A stretch of 39,492 nt of DNA from an uncultured Meiothermus sp. (GTDB lineage Bacteria > Deinococcota > Deinococci > Deinococcales > Thermaceae). Under the pieces are notes generated by a model, which saw only the letters and a program-made list of their open reading frames with translations, did not search any database and was not told the origin of the DNA. The DNA lies in assembly GCA_937950405.1 (NCBI GenBank), contig CALFDH010000061.1, positions 1 through 39,492 on the forward strand, in the 5' to 3' direction. The position numbers and the translations under genes are program-made. Position 1 is the stretch's first letter; each line of letters begins with the position of its first letter. Positions 25,003-32,565 of the stretch are shown in pieces.

Positions 25003-26799
25003 TCATCCGGGGCTGGGCACTTCCTCACGGAATTGCAGCTCGTAGAGGTCATGGTAAAGCCCGCCCTGAGCCAACAACGCCTCATGGGTGCCCTGCTGAA
25101 CTACCTGCCCCTTATCGAGCACCACAATCAGGTCGGCGGTTCGCACGGTGGAAAGCCGGTGGGCAATCACAAAGGTCGTGCGGCCTTTCATCAGCTTGTC
25201 AAGGGCTTCTTGTACCAAGGCTTCGGACTCCGAGTCGAGCGAACTGGTGGCCTCGTCCAGAATCAAAATCCGGGGGTTTTTGAGCAGGGCCCGGGCGATG
25301 GCGATTCGCTGGCGCTGTCCGCCCGACAGCTTGACCCCACGTTCGCCCACAACGGTCTGATAGCCTTGCGGAAAAGTGCTGATGAAGGCATGGGCGTTGG
25401 CGGCCTGGGCAGCCTCGATAACCTCGGCCTGGCTGGCCTGGGGTTTGCCGTAGCGGATATTTTCCTCGATGGTGCCCGAGAAGAGCAGGGTTTCCTGCGG
25501 CACCAGGGCAATCTGCCCTCGCAAATCCAGCAGTCGTAGTTGTCGGATGTCTATCCCGTCCAGGGTAATGCGTCCCTGGGTTACATCGTAGAAGCGAGGT
25601 ATCAGGGCAATCAGCGTGCTCTTACCAGCACCGCTGGGGCCTACCAGGGCTACTACCTGGCCGGGTCGGGCGCTCAGGTTAACGCCCCGCAGCACTTCCC
25701 CGCGTTCGTCGTAGGCGAAGTGGACGTCCTCCAGGCGCACCTCGCCGCGCACCTGGCCCAACGGGTGGGGGTTTGTGGGTTCTTTTAGTTCAGAAGGCGT
25801 ATCCAGAAGCTCGAATATGCGGCTGCTGGCGCCCAGAGCGCTTTGCACCTGGCTCCAGATGCCGGCCAGGGTGCCCACGCTGGCGGCCACATTGAAGGCA
25901 TACAAAATAAACGAAACAAGCTGTCCAGGGGTGATTTCGCCCAGCGAGACCAGCCGCCCTCCGTACCAGAAGATGAGGCCCAGGGCGCTAAAGATGGTGA
26001 AGAACACCACCCCACTCAGCCCAGATGACACCAGCGCCCGCCGCAGGGCGGTACGGAAGGACTCGCCTATCAAGCGGCCATAGCGTTCGGCCTCGAGCTT
26101 TTCCGCCGTAAACGACTGCACCACCCGGATGCCGCTGATGGACTCCTCGGCGCGGGCGTTGGCCTCGGCTATCTTGTCCTGGAAGGCTTTACTCATACGC
26201 CGGATGATGCGCCCAAGCACAATGGCCACCAGAATTACCAGCGGGACCACCGCCAGGATGAAGCTCGAGAGCTTCCAGTTGGTGACGAAAAGGATGGTCA
26301 GCGTAGCGGCAAACATCAAGGGGGTGGTGAAAAGCTGTACCAGGGCGTTGGAGGCGACCCCCTGTACGGTGGCAACGTCCGAGGTCAGGCGGCTGGTGAT
26401 ATCGCCGGTTTTGTGGTTCTCGAAGAAACGCGGAGATAGGGTGAGCAGGTGGCTGAACAGGTTGCGCCGCAGGTCGGCCACCACCCCCTCGCCGGCACGG
26501 GCGAAGAGATAGCTTTGCAGCGCACTAAAAAGAGCCTGTCCGGCAAAGACCCCTATCAGCAGCAGGGTATAACGGTCGATTTGCCCCAGATTGCCTTGCT
26601 CGAAAATGGAGGCATCGAGCATCCGGCTGACCAATTGCGGAAAGGCCAGGAAAAAGCCCGTGGAGATGAGGCTTGCCAGGCCGGCGAGTAGCAGGCCCAG
26701 CCGGTAGGGCCGGGTGTAAGCCAGAAGTCGGCCCAGCTGACGGAAATCGCCTTTGGGGGATTTGTCTGAAGGGGAATTGGTACGAAATACGGGTCGCAT
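25003..26799 (-). CDS. ABC transporter, fused permease and ATPase (MsbA/BmrA type exporter)
   Basis: A 598-residue half-transporter. An N-terminal six-helix membrane domain runs to about residue 330 (LGLLLAGLASLISTGFFLAF, YTLLLIGVFAGQALFSALQS, LVFVTNWK-type helices). The ATPase domain has Walker A ALVGPSGAGKST, Q-loop VPQETLLFSGTIEENI, signature LSGGQRQRIAIARALL, Walker B ILILDEATSSLD and the H-loop FVIAHRLSTV. It probably works as a homodimer exporting lipid or drug-like substrates; the actual substrate is unknown. The ATG at 26799 has no ribosome site. GGTATAAC, created where MITE copy C ends, lies 7 bases upstream and may supply the -10 box. Confidence 0.92.
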   Translation of the reverse strand: MRPVFRTNSPSDKSPKGDFRQLGRLLAYTRPYRLGLLLAGLASLISTGFFLAFPQLVSRMLDASIFEQGNLGQIDRYTLLLIGVFAGQALFSALQSYLFARAGEGVVADLRRNLFSHLLTLSPRFFENHKTGDITSRLTSDVATVQGVASNALVQLFTTPLMFAATLTILFVTNWKLSSFILAVVPLVILVAIVLGRIIRRMSKAFQDKIAEANARAEESISGIRVVQSFTAEKLEAERYGRLIGESFRTALRRALVSSGLSGVVFFTIFSALGLIFWYGGRLVSLGEITPGQLVSFILYAFNVAASVGTLAGIWSQVQSALGASSRIFELLDTPSELKEPTNPHPLGQVRGEVRLEDVHFAYDERGEVLRGVNLSARPGQVVALVGPSGAGKSTLIALIPRFYDVTQGRITLDGIDIRQLRLLDLRGQIALVPQETLLFSGTIEENIRYGKPQASQAEVIEAAQAANAHAFISTFPQGYQTVVGERGVKLSGGQRQRIAIARALLKNPRILILDEATSSLDSESEALVQEALDKLMKGRTTFVIAHRLSTVRTADLIVVLDKGQVVQQGTHEALLAQGGLYHDLYELQFREEVPSPG

Positions 26800-26809
26800 A
26801 TAGATTGTT

Positions 26810-26935
26810 ATACCTGATTCAAAAAAACTGCTGGCAAAACCCAGTGCTCTGGGGACTATAAGTTTGAATCCTGGAGCACCCCCGTTGGTGGGGTTGGTTC
26901 GTCACTGTTTGGCAACGAACCAACCGAATCTGGTA
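26810..26935 (+). repeat. MITE-like element, copy C
   Basis: About 126 bp, opening ATACCTGATTCAAAAAAACT and closing GAATCTGGTAAT. The right hairpin is a perfect 10-bp pair, GGTTGGTTCG (26892-26901) / CGAACCAACC (26916-26925). It lies between the divergent starts of the ABC transporter and sufU. Confidence 0.75.
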
Positions 26936-26992
26936 ATGGTGGCTGGTAGATGGGCATTGTGCGCTGTGTCCGGACGCCTTGCCTGTGGGCCT

Positions 26993-26998
26993 TACAAT
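26993..26998 (+). promoter_or_regulatory. -10 box for a leaderless sufU mRNA
   Basis: TACAAT lies 7 bases before the ATG at 27006, the same spacing as at mgsA and ddrO. No strong -35 box. Confidence 0.45.
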
Positions 26999-27005
26999 GA
27001 AGGGC

Positions 27006-27455
27006 ATGAGCTTTCTGGATGAGCTATACAAAGAAATCATCCTGCGCCACTACAAATCGCCCCACAACTATGGCCCCCTGGACTCGGCCAATGTGCGGGT
27101 GAAGGGCGACAACCCCACCTGTGGCGACCAGATCGAGCTGATGGTACTGACGGATGGAGAGCGCATAACAGACCTGCGTTTTCAGGGACAGGGCTGTGCC
27201 ATCTCCCAGGCTTCGGCTTCGCTGATGACCGACCTGGTCAAGGGCAAATCCTGGGCTGAAGCGCTGGCGCTGGAACAACAGTTCAAGGCCATGATTGTGG
27301 ATGGGGCCGCTCCCACCCCTGAACTGGGCGACCTGGCTGCGCTGTCCGGTGTGCACAAGCTCGCGGCCCGGGTCAAGTGCGCCACCCTGGCCTGGAATGC
27401 CCTGGAACAAGCGGCTCATCAGTCGGGAGCGCTTCTGCGAGAATCAAAACACTAG
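27006..27455 (+). CDS. sufU: SufU, iron-sulfur cluster assembly sulfurtransferase
   Basis: A 149-residue SufU. It accepts sulfur from SufS through a zinc-bound Cys and passes it on for cluster assembly. It starts MSFLDELYKEIILRHYKSPH, typical of the family. Zinc ligands are visible: Cys39 and Asp41 (NPTCGDQ), Cys64 (GQGCAISQAS) and Cys125 (RVKCATLAWNAL). The ATG at 27006 fits homologues; ATG 26997 would add three residues. Together with sufS at 23612 it forms the SUF sulfur-mobilising pair; sufB, sufC and sufD are not in the window. An intrinsic terminator overlaps its stop codon. Confidence 0.93.
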   Translation: MSFLDELYKEIILRHYKSPHNYGPLDSANVRVKGDNPTCGDQIELMVLTDGERITDLRFQGQGCAISQASASLMTDLVKGKSWAEALALEQQFKAMIVDGAAPTPELGDLAALSGVHKLAARVKCATLAWNALEQAAHQSGALLRESKH

Positions 27456-27483
27456 CCCAGGGGACTCCCCCTGGGCTTCTTTG
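27454..27483 (+). terminator. sufU terminator
   Basis: AGCCCAGGGG (27454-27463) and CCCCTGGGCT (27468-27477) form a perfect 10-bp stem with loop ACTC, followed by TCTTT. The stem begins within the sufU stop codon and may also serve the convergent folE2. Confidence 0.85.
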
Positions 27484-27499
27484 CACAGTTCTGGATTCA

Positions 27500-28531
27500 C
27501 TAGCAAACCAGAGTGCTGAAATCATTGAAGTCGGCGCGGAACCCGCCGGGTACGCCCTTGGCGATTACCGAGACGGCATCGTGGGAGTGAAGGCTCTCGA
27601 GGTGTGAGCAGGCCGCCTGAAAGTCGTGGATCCGGGGGTCGCGGATAAGCTGCTCGTAGATCAAACGGGCGGCGTCTTCCACAAACTTCACGTAGGCGCC
27701 ATTAAGCTCGGCGAAGGCTTGCTCATCCTCGCGCTTGACCATGACCTGAGTCTCAGTTTTGAGGGCCTCGCGGGCATGACGAACCAGGTCTTCCAGGTGC
27801 AAGGAGGTATCGGGGGCTATTTCGACTTTGATGCGGGCTTTGGAGCGCTGGCTGTGCGGGATGGCGTAAGCACCCCGGTTGTCGCGGGCGTGTTCGGCCA
27901 GCTCGGCAGAGCAGGGACAGGCCGAGGAGTAGACGAAGTCTAGCTCGACAAAGCGGCGTATGTGCCCGTTTTCTTCAATAACTGCTTCGTAGCTGCCGTT
28001 GTAGTACTGATAGCCTTCCAGCCCTGAGCGCAGCGCAGATACCAGCATAGGGTAGCTGAAGCTAACCTTGACCCGTGCCGAGAGGCTCTCGAGGGTGCGC
28101 CTGTAGTCCTGGACGATTTGCGCCAGGGTGTCAAGGCTGAAGACCTCTTCTTTGCGGGCGTAGAAGGTTCGAATAATGCGGCTCATGTTGATGCCCTTGA
28201 GGTCGGCCTCTAGCGAGACCGTACCGCTCACGCGGGCCTCGAGGGTCAGGGCTTCACCCTGGGGCGTAGCAAACTTGAGCGGCAGCTTGAAGCCCGAAAT
28301 ACCCACCTGCTGGATGGCCACATTGGCCCCTTCTACCGAGTTCACGGTCTCGGTCATGTCGGGCAGGCTGGCTTTGTAGGCGTCGTCGGGCTGGAAATGC
28401 GCGTCGTAATAGCGGGTGATGACAGGTTCTGCACCATCGGTGTTGTGGAACAGATAGGCTTTTTTGCCGCCGTTTTTGTCCAGTTTGGGAAGGGGTAGAT
28501 CGAGGATTTGCTTGTTGTCGTAGCTGAGCAA
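27500..28531 (-). CDS. folE2: GTP cyclohydrolase FolE2 (type IB)
   Basis: A 343-residue enzyme that converts GTP to 7,8-dihydroneopterin triphosphate, the first step of folate and queuosine synthesis. FolE2 features: [15 protein letters not shown] near residue 75, the metal-binding and active Cys in [38 protein letters not shown], and the C-terminal [10 protein letters not shown]. Unlike FolE1 it can use metals other than zinc. Initiation is at TTG 28531, 8 bases after GGAG in AAAAAGGAG. Upstream on the same strand, beyond MITE copy D, are an SDR and a Nudix hydrolase that could act on pterins. Confidence 0.93.
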   Translation of the reverse strand: MLSYDNKQILDLPLPKLDKNGGKKAYLFHNTDGAEPVITRYYDAHFQPDDAYKASLPDMTETVNSVEGANVAIQQVGISGFKLPLKFATPQGEALTLEARVSGTVSLEADLKGINMSRIIRTFYARKEEVFSLDTLAQIVQDYRRTLESLSARVKVSFSYPMLVSALRSGLEGYQYYNGSYEAVIEENGHIRRFVELDFVYSSACPCSAELAEHARDNRGAYAIPHSQRSKARIKVEIAPDTSLHLEDLVRHAREALKTETQVMVKREDEQAFAELNGAYVKFVEDAARLIYEQLIRDPRIHDFQAACSHLESLHSHDAVSVIAKGVPGGFRADFNDFSTLVC

Positions 28532-28826
28532 GGGGTTCTCCTTTTTCCGTCAGCAACCTCGAGAAGTCTGACGGCCATACAAAGTGAAGAGAGATTCTGG
28601 ATAAAGCCCCCAAACCACCTCCCTTCCGACTGGCTTAGGGGCTTTGCACTGGTGAATATGCCAGCGCTTCGTTGAGTATGCCACCTTATACAAAATATGA
28701 ACGTAACATGGACACTTGTTTTGAGACAAGTGGGTTGGGTTGGCAGCCCCGGTGTGCTTGACGACCAGAAAAGATGCGCAAACTGAATGAGATTCTTGTC
28801 AGGCGCAATTTATACAAAAGCGTGAA
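28532..28826. other. folE2 upstream region with a 7-bp hairpin
   Basis: No gene seen. CACTTGT (28713-28719) and ACAAGTG (28726-28732) form a perfect short hairpin. A direct repeat GAATATGCC / GAGTATGCC occurs at about 28654 and 28675. The folE2 ribosome site is at the left end, and no clear promoter was found. Confidence 0.4.
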
Positions 28827-28978
28827 GGCTGTCTTTTTGAATCCCAGAGCACACTCCTCCCTTTGGTCGGCGAAAAGCGTCTCCCGTTCCAAGGGGCGGT
28901 GTCGCCCTTCGCTACGCGGATAACTGTGGTCGGGCTGGTTCGTTACCATCCGGCAACGAACCAGCCGGGTCTGGTACT
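28827..28978 (+). repeat. MITE-like element, copy D (long form, left end lost)
   Basis: It begins at CTGTCTTTTTGAATCCCAG, the middle of the family sequence; the left terminus is not recognisable. It carries the same extra internal segment as copy A (GCGTCTCCCGTTCCAAGGGG, TTCGCTACGC). The right hairpin is GGCTGGTTCGT (28933-28943) / ACGAACCAGCC (28956-28966), with a compensated base pair relative to copy C. It ends in CTGGTACTA, on the stop codon of the SDR gene. Confidence 0.7.
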
Positions 28979-29690
28979 AAAGGTTCCAGCCACCCGCCAC
29001 CTCGAGCACCTGTCCAGTTAGGTAAGCGCTCGACTCGTCCACGAGGAATAGCACCGCTTTGGCCAGCTCCTCCAGCCGCGCCAGGCGGCCTAGGGGAATC
29101 TCGCTCAGGGGCTTGGAAACAGAGTTTTCGGCCACCCCCGGAGAGACCACATTCACCGTGACGCCTCTGGTAGCCAGGCTTTTGGCCAGCGATTTGCTGT
29201 AGATAATCAGTCCGGTTTTGGCGATTACATAAGGGGTGATTTCCGGACGGGCCAGCAAGTTCTGGGCCCCGGCAAAGCCGATGTTGATCACCCGTCCGTA
29301 GCCGGTAGCGCTCAGGTAGGGAAGGGCTGCTTGGGTCAGGTAAAAAGGTGCATTGAGGTTGGAGTCGAGCATCACATGCCAGTCCTCGGGGGTCAGCCTT
29401 TCGAGCGGTTTTTTGAGGTAATCGCCCACGTTGTTGACCAGCACCTGTAGTCCGCCCAGTTGTTCGGTCACGCTTTGAATCAGGCTTGCGGCTTCTTGCG
29501 CTTTGGTGACATCCGCCGCCACCTTGATGGCCCGCACCCCGAGCTCTAGGGCCTCCTGGCGGGTGCGCTCGGCTTCGGTCTCGCTCTGGCGGTAGTGCAC
29601 CGCCACATCAAAGCCTTTTTTGGCCAGGGCCAGCAAAATGGCGCGCCCGATGCCCCTGGCAGAGCCGGTTACCAGCGCGACCTTGCTCAC
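28977..29690 (-). CDS. Short-chain dehydrogenase/reductase, possible pteridine reductase
   Basis: A 237-residue SDR. The cofactor motif is VTGSARGIG (7-15), with HYRQSE after strand 2, suggesting NADPH. NNVG (86-89) replaces NNAG. The catalytic Tyr154 and Lys158 are in YVIAK. The usual catalytic Ser, 13 residues before Tyr, is Gly141 (NIGFAGAQ), so the active site is atypical. The start overlaps the Nudix stop by 4 bases (ATGA). Flanked by a Nudix hydrolase and folE2, it may reduce a pterin, as FolM or pteridine reductase does. That is inferred from context, and a FabG-like oxidoreductase is the default. Its stop codon coincides with the end of MITE copy D. Confidence 0.82.
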   Translation of the reverse strand: MSKVALVTGSARGIGRAILLALAKKGFDVAVHYRQSETEAERTRQEALELGVRAIKVAADVTKAQEAASLIQSVTEQLGGLQVLVNNVGDYLKKPLERLTPEDWHVMLDSNLNAPFYLTQAALPYLSATGYGRVINIGFAGAQNLLARPEITPYVIAKTGLIIYSKSLAKSLATRGVTVNVVSPGVAENSVSKPLSEIPLGRLARLEELAKAVLFLVDESSAYLTGQVLEVAGGWNL

Positions 29691-30100
29691 GGGTTATCCC
29701 TCTGAAACTTTTCAATCAGGGTACGGGTGATGTTGTTCAGGGGGTACCGAAGGGCCTCTTCCGGGGTTGCCCAGGCCCACTCGAGGATTTCTTCGTTAGG
29801 GGTAATGGTCTCAACCCGGCTTTCGGCGAAGTAGTTGATGAACAAAAAATGCATAGGCTTATAAAACTGCGGGTCGAACACCCCCTCTAGAAGCATGGCG
29901 TAGCGGATGTTGTAAAGCTCGAGGCCCACCTCTTCTTGAAACTCCCGTTGCAGGGCCGTTTCCAGCGGCTCTCCCCACTCAATTTTGCCCCCTGGCACGC
30001 CCCACAAGCCCTGCCACTTGGTGGTCTTAACAATTAGAACCCGGCCCGAAGGCCCCTTCACCAGGGCCCCCACGGTGGGAATTGGATATCTGGGCTCCAT
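29687..30100 (-). CDS. Nudix hydrolase
   Basis: A 137-residue protein with a complete Nudix box, GGKIEWGEPLETALQREFQE followed by EVGL (G-x5-E-x7-REUxEExGU). Preceding strands are TVGALVKGPSGRVLIVKTTK and WQGLWGVP. It hydrolyses a nucleoside-diphosphate-linked compound. It is translationally coupled to the SDR gene and in line with folE2, so removing pyrophosphate from dihydroneopterin triphosphate is an attractive inferred role. Generic (d)NTP clean-up or ADP-ribose hydrolysis cannot be excluded. Confidence 0.88.
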   Translation of the reverse strand: MEPRYPIPTVGALVKGPSGRVLIVKTTKWQGLWGVPGGKIEWGEPLETALQREFQEEVGLELYNIRYAMLLEGVFDPQFYKPMHFLFINYFAESRVETITPNEEILEWAWATPEEALRYPLNNITRTLIEKFQRDNP

Positions 30101-30203
30101 ACACCAACCTTCAGGCTACGCAGGTAAGCGGGATGAAAAGGTGCTGGAGGTTAGCATGGGCTGGAAAGCGGAAAGCCAAAAACCAGGAGACCTCGAGCCC
30201 CAA

Positions 30204-30923
30204 CTAATTCTGTAGCTCCTTGTAGACTGCATAGACCCGTCCCCCTTTAGGGTAGGCCTCGAGGCTGTACAGCACGGCATGGTTGGGCAGGACGGTCTTG
30301 GTACGCTGGGGCAGGCCGGTCTCAAACGCGACCACCAAGGGGTCATCCCGGCGAAAGCCGGTGCCCCGGCTCACCCGGTCCAATAGGCGGGGGTGCTTGG
30401 CGCTGAAATAGACCCGCAGGGGTTTGCTGCCTGCCATCAGCACAATTGAGGGGGTAGAGCCGCGCTCGGCCAGCGCGATAATTGCCACCTCCTCCGAGAC
30501 CTGGTGCAACTCGGCCAGCTCGGGCACCAGCCGGGGGCTCTGGCCCTTTTTGGTCAGGGCTGCGTCCACCACCTCGCCGGGCAGCAGCATCTCGGCAGCC
30601 CCCAGGTTGCAAAGGGCCTCGAGCTCTCTTTCCAGTTCCTGTCCCACGTAGGCTTCGTGCAGGTCGGAGAGCAGGTCGTCGTCCTGCTGGATCAGCATGT
30701 GCATCACCTCGTGAGCCAGGGTAAAGCGCTGACGTTTAGGAGGGGAGTCCTGGTCGATCAGAATATGGTTCTGCTCCGGCACCAGGGCCCCAAACTTGCC
30801 CTCCGGCAGCTTGCCATAGGAGAGACTCGCGCCAATGCCTCCGGCCAGCCGTTCGGGGGTGAGGGGGGCGTGGGCCTTGCGGTAGCCCTGTGCCAGTTCG
30901 ATTATTTTGGGTCTCAGGTTCAT
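30204..30923 (-). CDS. irrE: IrrE/ImmA family metallopeptidase, likely DdrO-cleaving IrrE
   Basis: A 239-residue zinc peptidase. The zinc motif is HEVMH (71-75) in FTLAHEVMHMLIQ; the third ligand is probably in ELEALCNLGAAEMLLPGEVV (101-120), matching the ImmA pattern. The C-terminal 100 residues (STPSIVLMAGSKPLRVYFSA onward) fit the GAF-like sensor part of Deinococcus IrrE/PprI. In Deinococcus, IrrE cleaves the repressor DdrO after DNA damage, switching on repair genes. A ddrO gene lies 0.7 kb upstream on the same strand, supporting this identity over a toxin-linked ImmA. No strong ribosome site; the gene starts 22 bases after the GyrI-like stop, so co-transcription is likely. Confidence 0.85.
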   Translation of the reverse strand: MNLRPKIIELAQGYRKAHAPLTPERLAGGIGASLSYGKLPEGKFGALVPEQNHILIDQDSPPKRQRFTLAHEVMHMLIQQDDDLLSDLHEAYVGQELERELEALCNLGAAEMLLPGEVVDAALTKKGQSPRLVPELAELHQVSEEVAIIALAERGSTPSIVLMAGSKPLRVYFSAKHPRLLDRVSRGTGFRRDDPLVVAFETGLPQRTKTVLPNHAVLYSLEAYPKGGRVYAVYKELQN

Positions 30924-30945
30924 GTGCTCGGCCCGCTTTCCTACC

Positions 30946-31416
30946 TTACCGGATAGCTACAAAAACCGAAACCCGCAGGCTGTTTTCGTGAACTTCGTAA
31001 TCGAATGTATAGGCCCGTTGGGGTGCGCCAGACTGCTCAAAATAGGTATGGATTTCGTGCCAGGCCTGTGCTACCGAGCCTGGCCTGGGTCCTTCAGCAG
31101 TGAACATCAAATACCGTCCTGCCGGTACGTTCAGGCCGCTCAAACCCTTCGGCACGTCGGCCTGCCCAATCACCTGGTAGCCCAGCAACACCGAAAAGGG
31201 GCCCCCCGAGTCGCTTTCATAGTTGTAGTAGACCACAAAGGGCTTGCCCTTGGCCAAGCGTTTGGGAATCAGGGCTTCCAGCTCCCCTCGCTCAATCTTT
31301 TCCCACAGGGCCGGGATTTTAGCCGTTTGGGGATGGGCTTCAGCCACACGGCTGGTGCGGGCCTCGTAGCCCGCAACAAAAAAGCCGGACTCCGAAGTGC
31401 GAACGGGCTTGCCCAT
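30946..31416 (-). CDS. GyrI-like / AraC effector-binding domain protein
   Basis: A 156-residue protein with the GyrI-like ligand-binding fold: an N-terminal strand FFVAGYEARTS, then IPALWEKI, FVVYYNYESDSGGPFSVLLG, the segment AGRYLMFTAEGPRPGSVAQA (typical Y-x-x-F-x-x-x-G), AWHEIHTYF, and a C-terminal DYEVHE with SVFVAIR. No DNA-binding domain is present. Relatives bind or hydrolyse small molecules or inhibit gyrase. The ATG at 31416 is preferred to 31446 because TAAGAT lies exactly 7 bases before it, as at other leaderless genes here. It sits between ddrO and irrE and probably shares a transcript with irrE. Confidence 0.82.
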   Translation of the reverse strand: MGKPVRTSESGFFVAGYEARTSRVAEAHPQTAKIPALWEKIERGELEALIPKRLAKGKPFVVYYNYESDSGGPFSVLLGYQVIGQADVPKGLSGLNVPAGRYLMFTAEGPRPGSVAQAWHEIHTYFEQSGAPQRAYTFDYEVHENSLRVSVFVAIR

Positions 31417-31547
31417 AGCCTTTATCTTATGCGGATCTCGAATCACTATGTGCCAGCGTTCCCTTGTTGGTGGTCTTTGTTGGTAGACCGCACGCCTGGG
31501 AGGAGGTTACCGAGGCTGTTGTTGTAGCGAGCCTCGCTCGAGGCATA

Positions 31548-31590
31548 CCAAAAGCCGTCGGCCTCTGTGCCTTCGGCTTTGGGCTTTTGG
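31548..31590 (-). terminator. ddrO terminator
   Basis: CCAAAAGCC (31590-31582 on the minus strand) pairs with GGCTTTTGG (31556-31548). It begins about 8 bases after the ddrO stop codon. Confidence 0.55.
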
Positions 31591-31597
31591 CCTCCGG

Positions 31598-31990
31598 CTA
31601 ACCTTCCAGCACCCGCTTGAGGTGCAGGAAGATCTCGTACCAGTCGCGCTTGGACTCCGGGCGCTTGCCGCGCAGCTCGATGCGGGCCAGGGTGCGCTGC
31701 CACTCCGGGGTGATTTCGGCCCCCAGGGTGGGGTCGGCTATCAGCTCGGCCAGACCTTTGGGCAGCGAGGCTTCGGTGCGCTCACCGTAGAAGTCTACAG
31801 GGGCCAGTAGGTCGTTGACCGTCACGTTGTAGGAGCCGGCCAGAGTTTGCAGGGTGTCGAGAGAGGGGTTGGTGCGGCCCCGCTCGAGGTCGGACAGATA
31901 GGGGACGGAAAGCCCACTCTTCTCGGACAAATCCTTCAGGCGCCAGCCTTGCTGGCTGCGTAGTTCGCGGAGACGCTCGGCTAGTGTCAT
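31598..31990 (-). CDS. ddrO: DdrO, XRE-family repressor of the radiation/desiccation response
   Basis: A 130-residue protein close to Deinococcus DdrO in length and along its whole sequence. The HTH domain reads [20 protein letters not shown] then [20 protein letters not shown]. The C-terminal dimerisation part reads [46 protein letters not shown]. IrrE cuts Deinococcus DdrO between Leu106 and Arg107; here those residues are also Leu106-Arg107 (RIEL/RGKR). It represses genes carrying the RDRM operator. The ATG at 31990 lies 7 bases after a TACCGT -10 box, so the mRNA is probably leaderless. An imperfect 17-bp palindrome overlaps its -35 box, suggesting autoregulation. Confidence 0.93.
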   Translation of the reverse strand: MTLAERLRELRSQQGWRLKDLSEKSGLSVPYLSDLERGRTNPSLDTLQTLAGSYNVTVNDLLAPVDFYGERTEASLPKGLAELIADPTLGAEITPEWQRTLARIELRGKRPESKRDWYEIFLHLKRVLEG

Positions 31991-31997
31991 GGTTCTG

Positions 31998-32033
31998 ACG
32001 GTAGCATAAAATCTTTCTACGGTCAAGACGTAA
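31998..32033 (-). promoter_or_regulatory. ddrO promoter with imperfect RDRM-like operator
   Basis: On the minus strand TTGACC (32026-32021), a 17-base spacer and TACCGT (32003-31998) end 7 bases before the ddrO ATG. The -35 box lies in TTACGTCTTGACCGTAG (32033-32017), a 17-base imperfect inverted repeat resembling RDRM but with an 8-base core (GTCTTGAC) instead of 9. DdrO binding here is inferred. Confidence 0.6.
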
Positions 32034-32049
32034 TGTCCCGCAGTGGGTA

Positions 32050-32084
32050 TTGCGTTATGCAGATAGATTATGCTAGTATCATAA
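32050..32084 (+). promoter_or_regulatory. RDRM-like operator in the promoter of the small gene at 32099
   Basis: TTATGCTAGTATCATAA (32068-32084) has perfect 5-bp outer arms at the RDRM spacing (TTATG-N7-CATAA). It covers a -10 candidate, TAGTAT (32074-32079), 18 bases after TTGCGT (32050-32055). The ribosome site GGGAGG follows at 32086-32091. The inner GTC/GAC bases of the Deinococcus consensus are not kept, so strength of binding is uncertain. Confidence 0.65.
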
Positions 32085-32098
32085 TGGGAGGCAAGCAC

Positions 32099-32407
32099 AT
32101 GAACGTCAACGAAAACGTTTGGAGAACCATTGGGCGCGGAACCGTACATCCGAGTGAAGTGCTGAATACCCTCATCGAACTTGACAATCGCAAGGGCCAG
32201 ATTGGTTTATGGGCCCTGGAAAATGAATTGCGCGAGAAAATGCCCCTGCTTCGCCCGCTGGCCCAGCCGCTGGCGCAGGCCTGGCTCGAGGCCACCATCC
32301 AGTACCGCGCCACCTACTACCCCGAAACCCACCTGACCCGGCTCTGGAACCGACTGGCGGGGGCCGATGCCCAAAGCAAAGCCAGAACCCTGCCCATGGC
32401 CAGTTAG
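32099..32407 (+). CDS. Hypothetical protein, candidate new DdrO-regulon member
   Basis: A 102-residue protein, [20 protein letters not shown] at the start, then a helical body ([51 protein letters not shown]). I recognise no family. There is no signal peptide, Cys cluster or obvious catalytic motif. The ATG at 32099 has a clear ribosome site 7 bases upstream. An RDRM-like palindrome lies in its promoter, and it is divergent from ddrO with about 110 bases between starts. The context suggests induction after DNA damage or drying. Confidence 0.75.
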   Translation: MNVNENVWRTIGRGTVHPSEVLNTLIELDNRKGQIGLWALENELREKMPLLRPLAQPLAQAWLEATIQYRATYYPETHLTRLWNRLAGADAQSKARTLPMAS

Positions 32408-32565
32408 TTCCCCCGCCGGCCCCAAGCTTAAAGCGCATTAGGGGCAGGAGGCGGTTATGTTCTCAACATTTTTTTTGGGAAGTAGAGGCCCGGGATCGAC
32501 ACCAACGCCTGCTCGAGGACACCGTGGGGACTGGCCCCACCATTCCAACTGTACAGGAGGCCCGC

